Assembly (NCBI RefSeq): GCF_001422245.1
Contig: NZ_LMMM01000018.1
Location: 365,202 to 429,201, forward strand
DNA length: 64,000 bases
DNA from: Rhizobium sp. Leaf262
Lineage (GTDB): Bacteria; Pseudomonadota; Alphaproteobacteria; Rhizobiales; Rhizobiaceae
Direction: 5' to 3'
The notes below the pieces were generated by a model. It saw only the letters and a list, made by a program, of their open reading frames with translations. It did no database searches and was not told the origin of the DNA. Below, piece after piece: positions 33,344-42,893 of this stretch; the stretch's first letter is position 1, and each line of letters opens with the position of its first letter. Both the position numbers and the translations under genes were made by a program.

Positions 33344-34360
33344 ATGCGATATCTGATCACCGGCACGGCGGGTTTCATCGGCTTTCACCTGGCAAAGCGT
33401 TTGCTGGACGACGGTCATTTCGTCGTCGGCTTCGATGGCATGACGCAATATTACGATGTTGCGCTGAAGGAAAAACGCCACGCCATTTTGGCCCGGTCCA
33501 ACGGCTTCAAGGCCCAGATCGGCATGCTGGAAGATGCGGATGCGCTGAACCGCGCCGCTGATCTGGCAGAGCCGGAAGTGATCATCCACCTCGCGGCACA
33601 GGCCGGTGTTCGCTACAGCATCGATTGCCCGAAGGATTATGTCAGCTCGAACCTCATCGGCTCGTGGAATATTCTGGAACTGGCGAAAAACCTGCAGCCC
33701 AAGCACCTGCTGCTGGCCTCCACCTCCTCGATCTATGGCTCCAATGAAAAAGTGCCTTTCGCCGAAAGCGACCGCGCCGACGAGCCAATGACGATCTACG
33801 CTGCCACCAAGAAATCCATGGAGCTGATGGCGCATAGCTACGCCCATCTGCACAAGGTGCCGACGACGGCCTTCCGTTTCTTCACGGTCTATGGCCCGTG
33901 GGGTCGCCCGGATATGGCGCTGTTCAAATTCGTGGATGCGATCTTGAAGGGCCAGCCCATCGACATCTACGGCGAAGGCAAGATGAGCCGTGATTTCACC
34001 TACATAGACGATCTGGTCGAAGGCATCGTGCGGCTAAGCCACATACCGCCCTCGGAAGACAACCGCGTGACGGAAGAAGGCGTGACCGACACGCTGTCGA
34101 AACACGCGCCCTTCCGCGTCGTCAATATCGGCGGCGGCCAGCCGGTGGAACTGATGCGTTTCGTGGAAACGGTGGAAGACGTTCTGGGCCAGAAGGCCAT
34201 CCGCAACATGCTGCCTATGCAGCAGGGCGATGTGCCGCGCACCTTCGCCTCGCCCGATCTGTTGCGGGCGCTGACAGGCTACGCGCCAGATATCACCATC
34301 GAAACCGGCGTTGCCGCGTTTGTGGACTGGTATCGCAACTGGCAATCCGGCAAGGCCTGA
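33344..34360 (+). CDS. lpsL: UDP-glucuronate 4-epimerase
   Basis: 338 aa, starting at ATG 33344 behind AAGGCG. Short-chain-type epimerase making UDP-galacturonate from UDP-glucuronate for LPS core and lipid A. The NAD motif is [14 protein letters not shown], the active site is STSSIYG with [13 protein letters not shown], and the family signature is [16 protein letters not shown]. It starts 13 nt after the dehydrogenase stop, so the two act in sequence from one message. Confidence 0.94.
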   Translation: MRYLITGTAGFIGFHLAKRLLDDGHFVVGFDGMTQYYDVALKEKRHAILARSNGFKAQIGMLEDADALNRAADLAEPEVIIHLAAQAGVRYSIDCPKDYVSSNLIGSWNILELAKNLQPKHLLLASTSSIYGSNEKVPFAESDRADEPMTIYAATKKSMELMAHSYAHLHKVPTTAFRFFTVYGPWGRPDMALFKFVDAILKGQPIDIYGEGKMSRDFTYIDDLVEGIVRLSHIPPSEDNRVTEEGVTDTLSKHAPFRVVNIGGGQPVELMRFVETVEDVLGQKAIRNMLPMQQGDVPRTFASPDLLRALTGYAPDITIETGVAAFVDWYRNWQSGKA

Positions 34361-34390
34361 TATCTCAGGCCGCCGGATTTTTGATAGTCC

Positions 34391-34702
34391 TTAGCTATTC
34401 GCCTCTTCGCCCTCACCGGCCTGCAACAGGCGGGTGAGTTCGGCGCAATTCGGATCGTTCGCATCGAGCAATTGCACCGGTGACGTCCAGCCGAGCGTGT
34501 AGCCAGCCGCAGTAGCGATCGCCCATGATGGGTCTTCGCCAGCACGCTGAAGCAGTTTTGGCCCCTGCGCTGCAATACATTGCTGGGATTGCTGAATGGA
34601 CTGCGCCGACGCGTTGACGCCTTGCATGCGCTCCTGCACATCAGCCTGGATTGGATTGAGAACGAAAAGCGTGATGAACCACGCGGCAATATCGGAAATC
34701 AT
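34391..34702 (-). CDS. Conserved hypothetical protein, 103 aa
   Basis: The protein begins MISDIAAWFITLFVLNPIQA, a hydrophobic stretch that could be a membrane anchor or uncleaved signal. A helical, glutamine-rich region follows (SAQSIQQSQQCIAAQG), then a segment with two cysteines in total in the mature part. ATG 34702. The coding pattern is normal for the region. It is on the same strand as, and 179 nt downstream of, the pseudoazurin gene. I do not recognise the family. Confidence 0.65.
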   Translation of the reverse strand: MISDIAAWFITLFVLNPIQADVQERMQGVNASAQSIQQSQQCIAAQGPKLLQRAGEDPSWAIATAAGYTLGWTSPVQLLDANDPNCAELTRLLQAGEGEEANS

Positions 34703-34881
34703 GGTCTAACCTCTGCACACTCGGCGAAGACATCGGAAAAGGTCCGACATCGTGAAAGCGCCGAGACTTTCACCAGAGGGGCCCGGACCAGCGGGTTGAT
34801 CCAGATGTGGGAGGCCGTCTTCCCAATTCAAGAGACGCGCCGCCGAAAACGGATGCGCATCCCGCAAAGTCGTATGGCGGT

Positions 34882-35324
34882 TTAAGGCTTGCCTTCGGCA
34901 GCGGCCATCAGCGCATCGAAACGCGGTTTTGCACGGGCGGGATGGTTGATCGCCTTGTAGCTTTCCGGAAGCGTGGCGTCCCCAACCTTGATCAGCATCA
35001 CCATGCCCATGCCGTAATGCGGCGAGCATTTGATGCCGTAAAAGCCGGGATGATCGAAGGCGACTTCGATTTCCTCATTGATCTTGCCTTTGAAGCCGGT
35101 CGCGCCCTCCGGCACCATGCCATCGATGGTCGCGGCGTTGTGGCTCTTGTTGGTGGCGATGAATCTGACCTTGTCACCCGGCTTCAAGGCCAGAAAATCC
35201 GGCTCGAACACCATCGAGCCTTTTTCACCCTGATTGAGCATCTTCACCTCGAATGTTTCTGCGAGCGCCGGAGAGATGGCGAGGCAAGCGAGAAACAGGC
35301 CAGCGGAAAGCGTTCGAACAATGC

Positions 35325-35328
<4 letters not shown>
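34882..35328 (-). CDS. Pseudoazurin (blue copper electron carrier)
   Basis: 148 aa. Signal peptide MSIVRTLSAGLFLACLAISP, cleavage after ALA (residue 23). Type 1 copper ligands are visible: His in NKSHNAATIDGM, then Cys, His and Met in GIKCSPHYGMGM. Pseudoazurins normally feed electrons to copper nitrite reductase or other periplasmic oxidoreductases. Here the ATG overlaps the btuD stop (ATGA), so it is the fourth gene of a riboswitch-controlled cobalamin operon. No denitrification gene occurs in the window. Confidence 0.93.
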
Positions 35329-36118
<790 letters not shown>

Positions 36119-36122
<4 letters not shown>

Positions 36123-37138
36123 ACCGCCCTCCGTCGCTGGCTGAGAATGAGAGCGAAAGCGGGCGCGCCGAACAAGGCGGTGATGACACCGATGGGCAGG
36201 ACCTGCCCTGCGATGATGGTGCGCGACAGAATATCGGCAGCAATCATGAACACCGCCCCCGTCAAGGCGGCAGCGGGCAGAAGACGACCATGGCGAACGC
36301 CGACGATCATGCGCGCGGCATGGGGAATAACGAGACCGATAAAGCCGATGGAGCCGACGATGCTGACCATGATGGCGGTCATCAAGGCGGAAACGCCGGT
36401 CAGAATAATGTAGACGCGGCGCACCGGTATGCCGAGAGAGGCAGCGGATTCGGAGCCGAAGGTAAAGGCGTCCAGAGCACGAGCATGCCACAGACACACA
36501 ACGAAACCGCCAACCGCAACAGGCAAGGCCAGCCACACATCCGGCCAACGAACACCGGACAGATTGCCGAGCAACCAGAACATGATGCCGCGCGCCTGCT
36601 CGGCATTCGCCGCCTTGGTCACGATGAAGGAGGTCAGCGCGTTGAAGAGCTGCGAACCAGCGACGCCTGCGAGAATGATGGCGCTGTTGCCGCTGCCAGC
36701 CCGCAAGGCCAGCAGACTGACCAGCGCAAATGCCACGATTGCACCCATAAATGCGCCAAGCGGCATGGTCAGCATACCAGCGCCGAAGCCTAGAATGGCA
36801 ACGCCAACAGCACCGGTCGAAGCCCCCGCCGAAATCCCCAGAATATAGGGATCGGCCAAGGGATTTCGCAGAAGCGACTGAAGCACGACGCCCGACATGG
36901 CCAGTGCCGCACCACAGCAGGCCGCCACCACCGCCCGACTGAGGCGGTAGTTCCAGATGATGCCTTCATCGATGGCATCCAGCGGATAGCCTGCGTGGAA
37001 CACACGGTTTGCGACCGTCTTGGCGACGACATCCATGGGAATGGATGTCTCGCCGATGGCTGCACCCAGCCAGAGCGCCAGGAGCAGACACCCGACCGCG
37101 ATCAACGCGGCACGGGCAAGGGTGAAACAGGCACCCAT
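36119..37138 (-). CDS. btuC: ABC transporter permease, FecCD/BtuC family
   Basis: 339 aa with about nine or ten membrane helices. FecCD landmarks are RLSRAVVAACCGAALAMSGV, LQSLLRNPLADPYILGISAG and SIGFIGLVIPHAARMIVG. It forms the homodimeric channel for cobalamin. It is 3 nt behind btuF and overlaps btuD by 4 nt. ATG 37138. Confidence 0.9.
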
Positions 37139-37141
37139 GGC

Positions 37142-38173
37142 TTACTTGGAAAGTCCGAGATGGACGACGGCGTCGGCCAGAACTTCAATGCCATCAATGG
37201 TGCGGATGGTCGGGTTCATGGCCTGCGCATCCATTTCAACGATGCGCCCCTGCTTGACCGCAGGCATGAGGCTCGTGACCGGATCTTCCTTCAGGAACTT
37301 CTCCTTGACCACGATATCGTCAGCCGGAAACCGCCTGCGGTCCATTTTACCGGCAACGACAAGGGTCGGCTGCGACTTGACAATGGTTTCCCAACCCACC
37401 GTCGGCCACTCTTCTTCACTATCGATGACGTTCTTGATACCAAGCGCGGACATGATGTAGCCCGGCGCACCATTCTTACCTGCAACATAGGGGTCGATAT
37501 CCAGCTCTGCACTGGAGAACCAGAACACGGCGGAGAGCTTGCCATCGGCAGAGGCAATCTTCTTGCGTGCCGCTTCTTCGCGAGCCTTCAGATCGGCCAC
37601 GAGCTTTTCGCCCCTGTCTTGCACATTGAAGATTTGTGCAAGTTCGGTGACTTCCTGATAAATCAGGTCCATGGTGAAGACCGAATGACGTACGCCGTCG
37701 CCGCCGCCCGTGTTGTCCTTGCCGGTGCAATCGGCAGGCGAGGTGTAAACTGGGATTTTAAGCTCTTCGAACTGCTGCGGCTTGGCAACAATGCCTTCCG
37801 GCCCGACATGCCACTGAAACTGCACCGTGACGAGATCAGGCTTCTTCGCCAGCACGCTTTCGAAACTCGGGTCGTTATCGGCCAGGCGGTCGATCTTGGC
37901 ATTGGCCTCTTCATAACCCTTGATGACCGGGCCGATCCACACCGCCGTACCGACGACCTTGTCGGACAGACCCAGCAGATAGAGGATTTCGGTGGTGCTT
38001 TGACCTATGGAAACGGTCCGCTCCGGCGCATGGGTGAATGTCACGTCGCGCCCGCAATTCTTGAGCGTCAGCGGATATGTCGTTTCGGCTGCTTGTGCCG
38101 AAGACATGGATGCGCCGATTGTCGCTGCAGCAAAAGTTGCAGCCCAGATGGCCCGTCTGAAATGGAATGTCAT
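37142..38173 (-). CDS. btuF: Periplasmic cobalamin-binding protein (BtuF-like)
   Basis: 343 aa from ATG 38173 (MTFHFRRAIWAATFAAATIG), with a GGGGAC ribosome-binding site and a signal peptide cut near AQAAE (about 28). The frame is open 147 nt upstream without resemblance to the family. Class III binding-protein features: RTVSIGQSTTEILYLLGL, KVVGTAVWIGP and KPDLVTVQFQ. It is the first gene behind the cobalamin riboswitch. It is larger than E. coli BtuF (about 245 residues mature) and closer in size to siderophore-binding proteins. Confidence 0.86.
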   Translation of the reverse strand: MTFHFRRAIWAATFAAATIGASMSSAQAAETTYPLTLKNCGRDVTFTHAPERTVSIGQSTTEILYLLGLSDKVVGTAVWIGPVIKGYEEANAKIDRLADNDPSFESVLAKKPDLVTVQFQWHVGPEGIVAKPQQFEELKIPVYTSPADCTGKDNTGGGDGVRHSVFTMDLIYQEVTELAQIFNVQDRGEKLVADLKAREEAARKKIASADGKLSAVFWFSSAELDIDPYVAGKNGAPGYIMSALGIKNVIDSEEEWPTVGWETIVKSQPTLVVAGKMDRRRFPADDIVVKEKFLKEDPVTSLMPAVKQGRIVEMDAQAMNPTIRTIDGIEVLADAVVHLGLSK

Positions 38174-38237
38174 TTTCGATAGTCCCCGATCGTCATGGAC
38201 TGCACATCTGCAGCCGCTTATGAGCATGTTTAGACAG

Positions 38238-38324
38238 TCAGTCCGCACCAACGCAGCATTGGGGCGATCCGAAACCGGGACATGACAGATGGAATAAGGC
38301 GCGGCAGGCGCTAGATGCAATCAT
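38238..38324 (-). CDS. Possible 28-residue leader peptide between riboswitch and btuF
   Basis: ATG 38324 preceded by AGGAG at ideal spacing, stop TGA 38240-38238. The peptide starts MIASSACRALFHLSCPG and contains four cysteines. It sits downstream of the riboswitch aptamer and 65 nt before btuF. It may be a leader peptide, or the ribosome-binding site of an expression platform without a useful product. Low confidence as a protein. Confidence 0.3.
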   Translation of the reverse strand: MIASSACRALFHLSCPGFGSPQCCVGAD

Positions 38325-38376
38325 GACGTCTCCTGTTCCGGGCAACCCCGCCCGTGACTTGGAATGAACTTATGAC

Positions 38377-38552
38377 GGCAGGTCTCCTGGCTCACGGATT
38401 TGCGTCTTCACCCGACCTTCCCGCGATATCGCTTCGCAGTGGCATGACGCTTAGAAAAGCGTCAAAGGGTTCGACAATCCGCTCACAGTTGCGGGGGCAG
38501 CCACGGCATCGGACACAACACGTCCTCACCGTATTCCCTATTATTCCTCACG
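38377..38552 (-). promoter_or_regulatory. Cobalamin (adenosylcobalamin) riboswitch
   Basis: Minus-strand RNA with the B12 box AGCCAGGAGACCTGCC (38392-38377). Other conserved elements precede it: ATGCCACTGCGAA and CGGGAAGG, then GCCGTGGCTGCCCCCGC with CAACTGTGAGCGG, and AATAGGGAATACGGTG near the 5' end. About 200 nt separate it from btuF, room for an expression platform; the stem CGGGCGGGG...TTGCCCG lies there. B12 binding is expected to shut off the transporter operon. Confidence 0.93.
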
Positions 38553-38619
38553 ATTGCTCGCTTGGAACCGTCACAACCAGATAGACTCATTCGACATACG
38601 CCGTCAAGCAGCTCTTTTG

Positions 38620-38634
38620 TAATGTTATTACATA
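38620..38634. promoter_or_regulatory. Palindrome in the promoter region of the cobalamin operon
   Basis: TGTAAT-GTT-ATTACA (6-3-6 perfect inverted repeat), 68 nt upstream of the riboswitch 5' end. It resembles AT-rich operators of FUR-family metal regulators such as Zur, but the identity of the binder is a guess. Confidence 0.4.
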
Positions 38635-38663
38635 TCAAAGCAAGCTGTTTGCGCGGAGGCTAG

Positions 38664-38694
38664 AAAAATGGCCGGGAGCGTTTTCCCGGCCATT
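38664..38694 (-). terminator. Terminator of the DUF5666-like gene
   Basis: Minus-strand ATGGCCGGGA (38694-38685) with TCCCGGCCAT (38678-38669), then TTTTT (38668-38664). Perfect 10-bp stem with T-run, downstream of the stop at 38741. Confidence 0.88.
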
Positions 38695-38740
38695 CGCAAA
38701 TTGCTGTATCCACGTGTTACTGTCTAAGACTCCGGTAGCC

Positions 38741-39370
38741 TCACATCGGCGGAACGACGCCGTTGGTACCGACCACGACCCGACCACTGGACATGGAGCC
38801 ATCCGTGGCCTTTTCGGACGGCACGAAGACCGTGGCACCAGCCTTGATATCGGAGGCTGTGGCGGGCGCAAAGGTGACGATGGGCGTGCCATCCGGGATC
38901 GAAATCTTCTTTTCCTTGCCCTTGTAAGCGACCGTAAGCGTCCGGCCATCGACCGATTTGACGGCGTCGGCGACAGTCGCGTTGGTCATGGTGCTATTCG
39001 GTTTCAGGTCCCATGCATAACTGCCTTCGCCGGTGCCTTTCATGGCTGCGGGGAAAATCAGAACTTCCAGAGCGCCATCTCCGCCACTGGCTGTGGGCAG
39101 GGAGGCGATGCCGACATAATCGCCTGGTTTGATGTCATCGACCGAGGCCTTGGCGACGCTTGAAACCTGCCAACCATCCTTGAGCATGATCTTGGCATTG
39201 GCACCCTCGCGGGTTTTGACCGACAGCGTCGTGCCATCGAGGCTTTCGACCGTGCCGCGCACGCGAACCGTATCGGCCGCCTGCGCCGCAACGCAGGTCG
39301 CCATGGCCAGCAGGACACCGGTCATCGCAGTCGTAGACGTCTTGGAAATGATCGTGGAAAGGGAACGCAT
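38741..39370 (-). CDS. Secreted DUF5666-like protein of unknown function
   Basis: 209 aa from ATG 39370 (AAGGAA upstream). Signal peptide of about 35 residues ending VAAQAADTV. The mature part has two repeats of a small beta-barrel: VRVRGTVESLDGTTLSVKTR and VADAVKSVDGRTLTVAYKGK, each followed by a DDIKPGDYV / ASDIKAGATV turn. This pattern matches DUF5666-type domains. It is likely periplasmic. It lies downstream of the glucose dehydrogenase on the same strand with a 157-nt gap; a functional link is not shown. Confidence 0.75.
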   Translation of the reverse strand: MRSLSTIISKTSTTAMTGVLLAMATCVAAQAADTVRVRGTVESLDGTTLSVKTREGANAKIMLKDGWQVSSVAKASVDDIKPGDYVGIASLPTASGGDGALEVLIFPAAMKGTGEGSYAWDLKPNSTMTNATVADAVKSVDGRTLTVAYKGKEKKISIPDGTPIVTFAPATASDIKAGATVFVPSEKATDGSMSSGRVVVGTNGVVPPM

Positions 39371-39492
39371 CTTGTTTTCCTTCAGGAGCCCAGTCGTCTC
39401 AAACCGCCGGTGGCCGTGGGCGAAATCCACCAGTGTCGTCTTGAGACAGCCCGAAGAACCAGGTGCTCGATCCAGGCGTCAAAACAATGGAA

Positions 39493-39510
39493 GCCGCCAC
39501 ACAAGGCGGC
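39493..39510 (-). terminator. Weak hairpin after glucose dehydrogenase
   Basis: GCCGCC / GGCGGC stem with a 6-nt loop, 18 nt past the dehydrogenase stop. The minus strand continues TTCCATTGTTTTG, a poor T-tract, so termination may be incomplete. Confidence 0.4.
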
Positions 39511-39527
39511 GACTTCGTGAAAGCAGA

Positions 39528-41867
39528 TCAGGGCAGCGTGTAGGCGATGACGTAATCACCCGGTTTCGTGCCGACAGATCCGTGACCACCCGCAACCATG
39601 ACCACATATTGCTTGCCGTTATCCATGGCATAGGTCATCGGCGTCGCCTGCCCGCCCGCGGGAAGACGTGCTTCCCACAGTTGCTTGCCGGACGTCAGAT
39701 CGTAAGCACGCAAGTAGTTATCAACAGCGGCTCCCAGGAACGCTACGCCACCCTTGGTGATCATCGGGCCGCCGATACCGGGAACGCCGACCTTGAAGGG
39801 CAGTGGCAGCGGCGTCATGTCATAGACCGTGCCGTTCTTATGCTTGTAGGCGACATCGCCGGTGCGCAGATCGGCCCCCGCAACGTAACCCCATGGCGGC
39901 GCCTGGCAGGGAACGCCGAGCGGTCCGAGGAACGGCCCCATCAAGACGCCGTAAGGCGCACCATCGTTTCGGTTGAGGCCCTGCTCGCTACCCTTTTCGT
40001 CCTGCCCTTTCGGCGGGATCTGATCGCGCGGCACGAGCTGTGACGTGAAGGCAAGATAGGTCGGCATGCCGAACATAACCTGACGCTCGGGATCGACCGC
40101 AACCGAGCCCCAGTTGAAGGTCCCGAAGTTGCCAGGATAGATCAGCGAACCATTTATCGATGGTGGCGTGTATCGGCCTTCGTAATTCAGCTGATGAAAC
40201 TTGATGCGGCAAGCCAGCTGATCGAACATGGAGACACCCCACATGTTCTTTTCCTCTAGCTTGTCGGGCTTGAAGGACAGAGCCGAAGTCGGCTGTGTCG
40301 GCGCACTGAAGTCCTCGGGGATTGCTCCGCCCGGCGCTTTCTCTTCTGTCACCGCAAGGATAGGCTCGCCACTGCGGCGGTCCAGCACGTAGATATCGCC
40401 CTGCTTGGTAGGCCCAACCAACGCCGGAACCGTCTGCCCATCCTTTTTGGTGATATCCAGAAGGACCGGCTGCGCAGGAACATCCATGTCCCAGAGATCG
40501 TGATGGACAAACTGGCGGACCCATTTGTCCTGTCCGGTGTTAACATCCAGCGCCACGATGGAAGAGGAATATTTCTCTACATTCTCGCTCCGACCCATGC
40601 CGAGTTGATCCGGAACTTGATTTCCCAAGGGAATGTAGACGAGCCCAAGCGCTTCATCGACGCTGAATACTGACCAGCTGTTGGGAGAGTTGGTCGTATA
40701 GGTCTGACCCGGCTGAAGCGGTTGGGTCTGCGACGGGTTTCCAGAATCCCAGTTCCAGACCAGGGCACCCGTGTTGACGTCGAACGCACGGATAACGCCG
40801 GACTGTTCCTGCGTCGAATAGTTGTCGTTGACGGCACCGCCGATGATGATCTTGTTGCCAGCGATTGCGGGTGGGGATGTGGAATAGTAGTAGCCGGCAG
40901 GGTTATATTTCATACCAGCTTGTAGATGCAGCGTTCCCTGATCCGCAAATGACGTGCAAACCTGACCCGTTGCGGCATCAAGCGCAATGAGACGCGCATC
41001 CGAAGTCGGCAGGTAGACGCGAGCGGCGCAGAGCGAGCCAGCCTGTGCAGACGGATCAGCGTAATAGGTTACACCACGACACGTCTGATGCTGACGATCC
41101 GGGTTCATGCCCGCATTGGGGTCATATTTCCATTTTTCCTTGCCCGTCGCCGCATCCACGGCAATCGCCCAGTTGTGCGGCGTGCAAAGATAAAGCGAAT
41201 TGCCAACCTTCAACGGCGTCACCTGATAGGTCGTTTCGCCGACGTCGTCTGGGAGTTTCACATCACCGGTCTGGTAGCGCCAGGCTTCCTTCAAGCCACC
41301 GACATTGGTGGCATTGATTTGAGTGAGAGGTGAATAACGCTGGCCATAGGAGGTGCGGCCGTATTGATGCCATTCATTGTCGGGCACGTCGTTTCCATAG
41401 GATGGCGACGCGTTTACGACCTCGTCTGGAAGATTGCCTTCCAGATCGTGCGGATCCTGCGTCATCGCGAAGGCGGCAGCGCCTACGGATACCAGAACGG
41501 CGGTCAACAGTGGAACGGCATTGGCGCCATAGGTCGCGCCAGTCGGGCTCTTGAACCCCAGAGGCTTTCTGATCCACGGCATCAGCAACCACATCCCGAC
41601 GAGGATGATAAAGCCGCCACGCGGTCCGAGTTGCCACCAGTCAAAACCAACTTCCCACAACGCCCAAAGAAGCGTCGCGACGACGAAAGCGGCATAGAAA
41701 TGCAATGCCGCCTTGTTTCTTTTAAAAAGTAAAATGGCGGTCACCACGAAGGCGATGCCTGCCAATGCATAATAAAAGCTTCCGCCCAGCATAACGAGCT
41801 GAGAACCGAAACCGAAAATTGCAAGTCCAATAAGCGTCAGGACGACTGCAGTGGATGTGACTGCCAT
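39528..41867 (-). CDS. gcd: Membrane-bound PQQ-dependent glucose dehydrogenase
   Basis: 779 aa. The N-terminal membrane domain has five helices (about 5-135), followed by a periplasmic eight-bladed propeller. It oxidises glucose to gluconolactone and passes electrons to ubiquinone. Seen in sequence: NEWHQYGRTSYGQRYSPL, TPHNWAIAVDAATGKEKWKY, QTCRGVTYY and a W-motif-containing HHDLWDMDVPAQPVL. Also GGPMITKGGVAFLGAAVDNY near the end. Start ATG 41867 (MAVTSTAVVL). PQQ synthesis genes are not in the window. Gluconate formation may also solubilise phosphate. Confidence 0.94.
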   Translation of the reverse strand: MAVTSTAVVLTLIGLAIFGFGSQLVMLGGSFYYALAGIAFVVTAILLFKRNKAALHFYAAFVVATLLWALWEVGFDWWQLGPRGGFIILVGMWLLMPWIRKPLGFKSPTGATYGANAVPLLTAVLVSVGAAAFAMTQDPHDLEGNLPDEVVNASPSYGNDVPDNEWHQYGRTSYGQRYSPLTQINATNVGGLKEAWRYQTGDVKLPDDVGETTYQVTPLKVGNSLYLCTPHNWAIAVDAATGKEKWKYDPNAGMNPDRQHQTCRGVTYYADPSAQAGSLCAARVYLPTSDARLIALDAATGQVCTSFADQGTLHLQAGMKYNPAGYYYSTSPPAIAGNKIIIGGAVNDNYSTQEQSGVIRAFDVNTGALVWNWDSGNPSQTQPLQPGQTYTTNSPNSWSVFSVDEALGLVYIPLGNQVPDQLGMGRSENVEKYSSSIVALDVNTGQDKWVRQFVHHDLWDMDVPAQPVLLDITKKDGQTVPALVGPTKQGDIYVLDRRSGEPILAVTEEKAPGGAIPEDFSAPTQPTSALSFKPDKLEEKNMWGVSMFDQLACRIKFHQLNYEGRYTPPSINGSLIYPGNFGTFNWGSVAVDPERQVMFGMPTYLAFTSQLVPRDQIPPKGQDEKGSEQGLNRNDGAPYGVLMGPFLGPLGVPCQAPPWGYVAGADLRTGDVAYKHKNGTVYDMTPLPLPFKVGVPGIGGPMITKGGVAFLGAAVDNYLRAYDLTSGKQLWEARLPAGGQATPMTYAMDNGKQYVVMVAGGHGSVGTKPGDYVIAYTLP

Positions 41868-41930
41868 AAAAAGCCCCCGGTGGTCTCCCACGCGGGAAAC
41901 GAGGTCAGATCACAAAGGTTCCTGAAAAAA

Positions 41931-42893
41931 TCACGCTTTTGCCATTTTTCGAAAATCATCGAAAGCGATAGCCATCTCGTCATGCGTCTTGGATGAGGCA
42001 ATCATCGCCGCGAGTAGAATTCTGGCCTGCCCTGCCCGCAACGTCCGGGAGTGAATCGCTCCCACCGCACCCATGTCATGCCCGCCACCACCACCGCCAT
42101 AACCGGCGACGAGACGACCCGCTGGAACGCGGCTGGAAACGACGACGGGTACATTGGCATCGGCACAGCGCTTGACCGCTTCCACGATACGGGCATTGGC
42201 ATTACCGGAACCGAGTGCGGCCAGCACGATACCGGCGATGCCCGCCTTCAGGCTGGCATCGACATGCGTGGCGTCACACCCTGGATAGATTGCGACGATA
42301 TCCACACGAACATCCTCGACCGATCCGTCGAAGATCGGACATTGCGGCCCGCCGATATCGCCTGCCAGATCGAATGCATCGGGATCGTCGGATGAGCGCT
42401 TGTAGAGCCCCCATGCGGGCAAAAGCCTGCCCGCGAAACACAGCAAGACTCCCCTGTCGCCATTCGCCGGATCGGCCGCCGCCGAAATCGCGTCGGAGAG
42501 ATTGGATGGACCGTCCGTGTTGGGGTGATCTGCGGTAAATTGCGCGCCGGTGAAAATCACGGGCTTGTTCAGCCGATGCTGGAGATGAACCAGAAGCGCG
42601 CTTTCTTCCATGGCATCTGTGCCATGGAGGACGACGACCCCCGCAACGTCTGGATCGGCAAGCTCCTGCCCTACCGCACGACTGATGTGCTGCATGTCGG
42701 CAATGGTAAGGCTTGAAGAATCCTTGGCCATGAGCTCGACCGGCTTGACCAGCGTATTGGCCTTGGACAGGCCTGAAATAAGGGCTTCGCCCGAAAGCGA
42801 GGGCTTGGCTGCACCGCTTTCGTCGCGTTTGCTGGCAATTGTCCCGCCGGTGGCTATGACGGCCACCAGCAATTTCGATTCCAAACTCTTCAC
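41931..42893 (-). CDS. L-asparaginase
   Basis: 320 aa from a GTG at 42893 (VKSLESKLLVAVIATGGTIAS). The GTG overlaps the permease stop in GTGA and has GGGGAC upstream; no nearby ATG fits. Type I/II bacterial asparaginase: first catalytic Thr in ATGGTIASK, second in VVLHGTDAMEESA, with FTGAQFTADHPNTDGPSNL following. It lacks a signal peptide, so it is cytoplasmic. Coupled to the amino-acid permease, it probably degrades imported asparagine to aspartate and ammonia. Confidence 0.92.
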   Translation of the reverse strand: MKSLESKLLVAVIATGGTIASKRDESGAAKPSLSGEALISGLSKANTLVKPVELMAKDSSSLTIADMQHISRAVGQELADPDVAGVVVLHGTDAMEESALLVHLQHRLNKPVIFTGAQFTADHPNTDGPSNLSDAISAAADPANGDRGVLLCFAGRLLPAWGLYKRSSDDPDAFDLAGDIGGPQCPIFDGSVEDVRVDIVAIYPGCDATHVDASLKAGIAGIVLAALGSGNANARIVEAVKRCADANVPVVVSSRVPAGRLVAGYGGGGGGHDMGAVGAIHSRTLRAGQARILLAAMIASSKTHDEMAIAFDDFRKMAKA

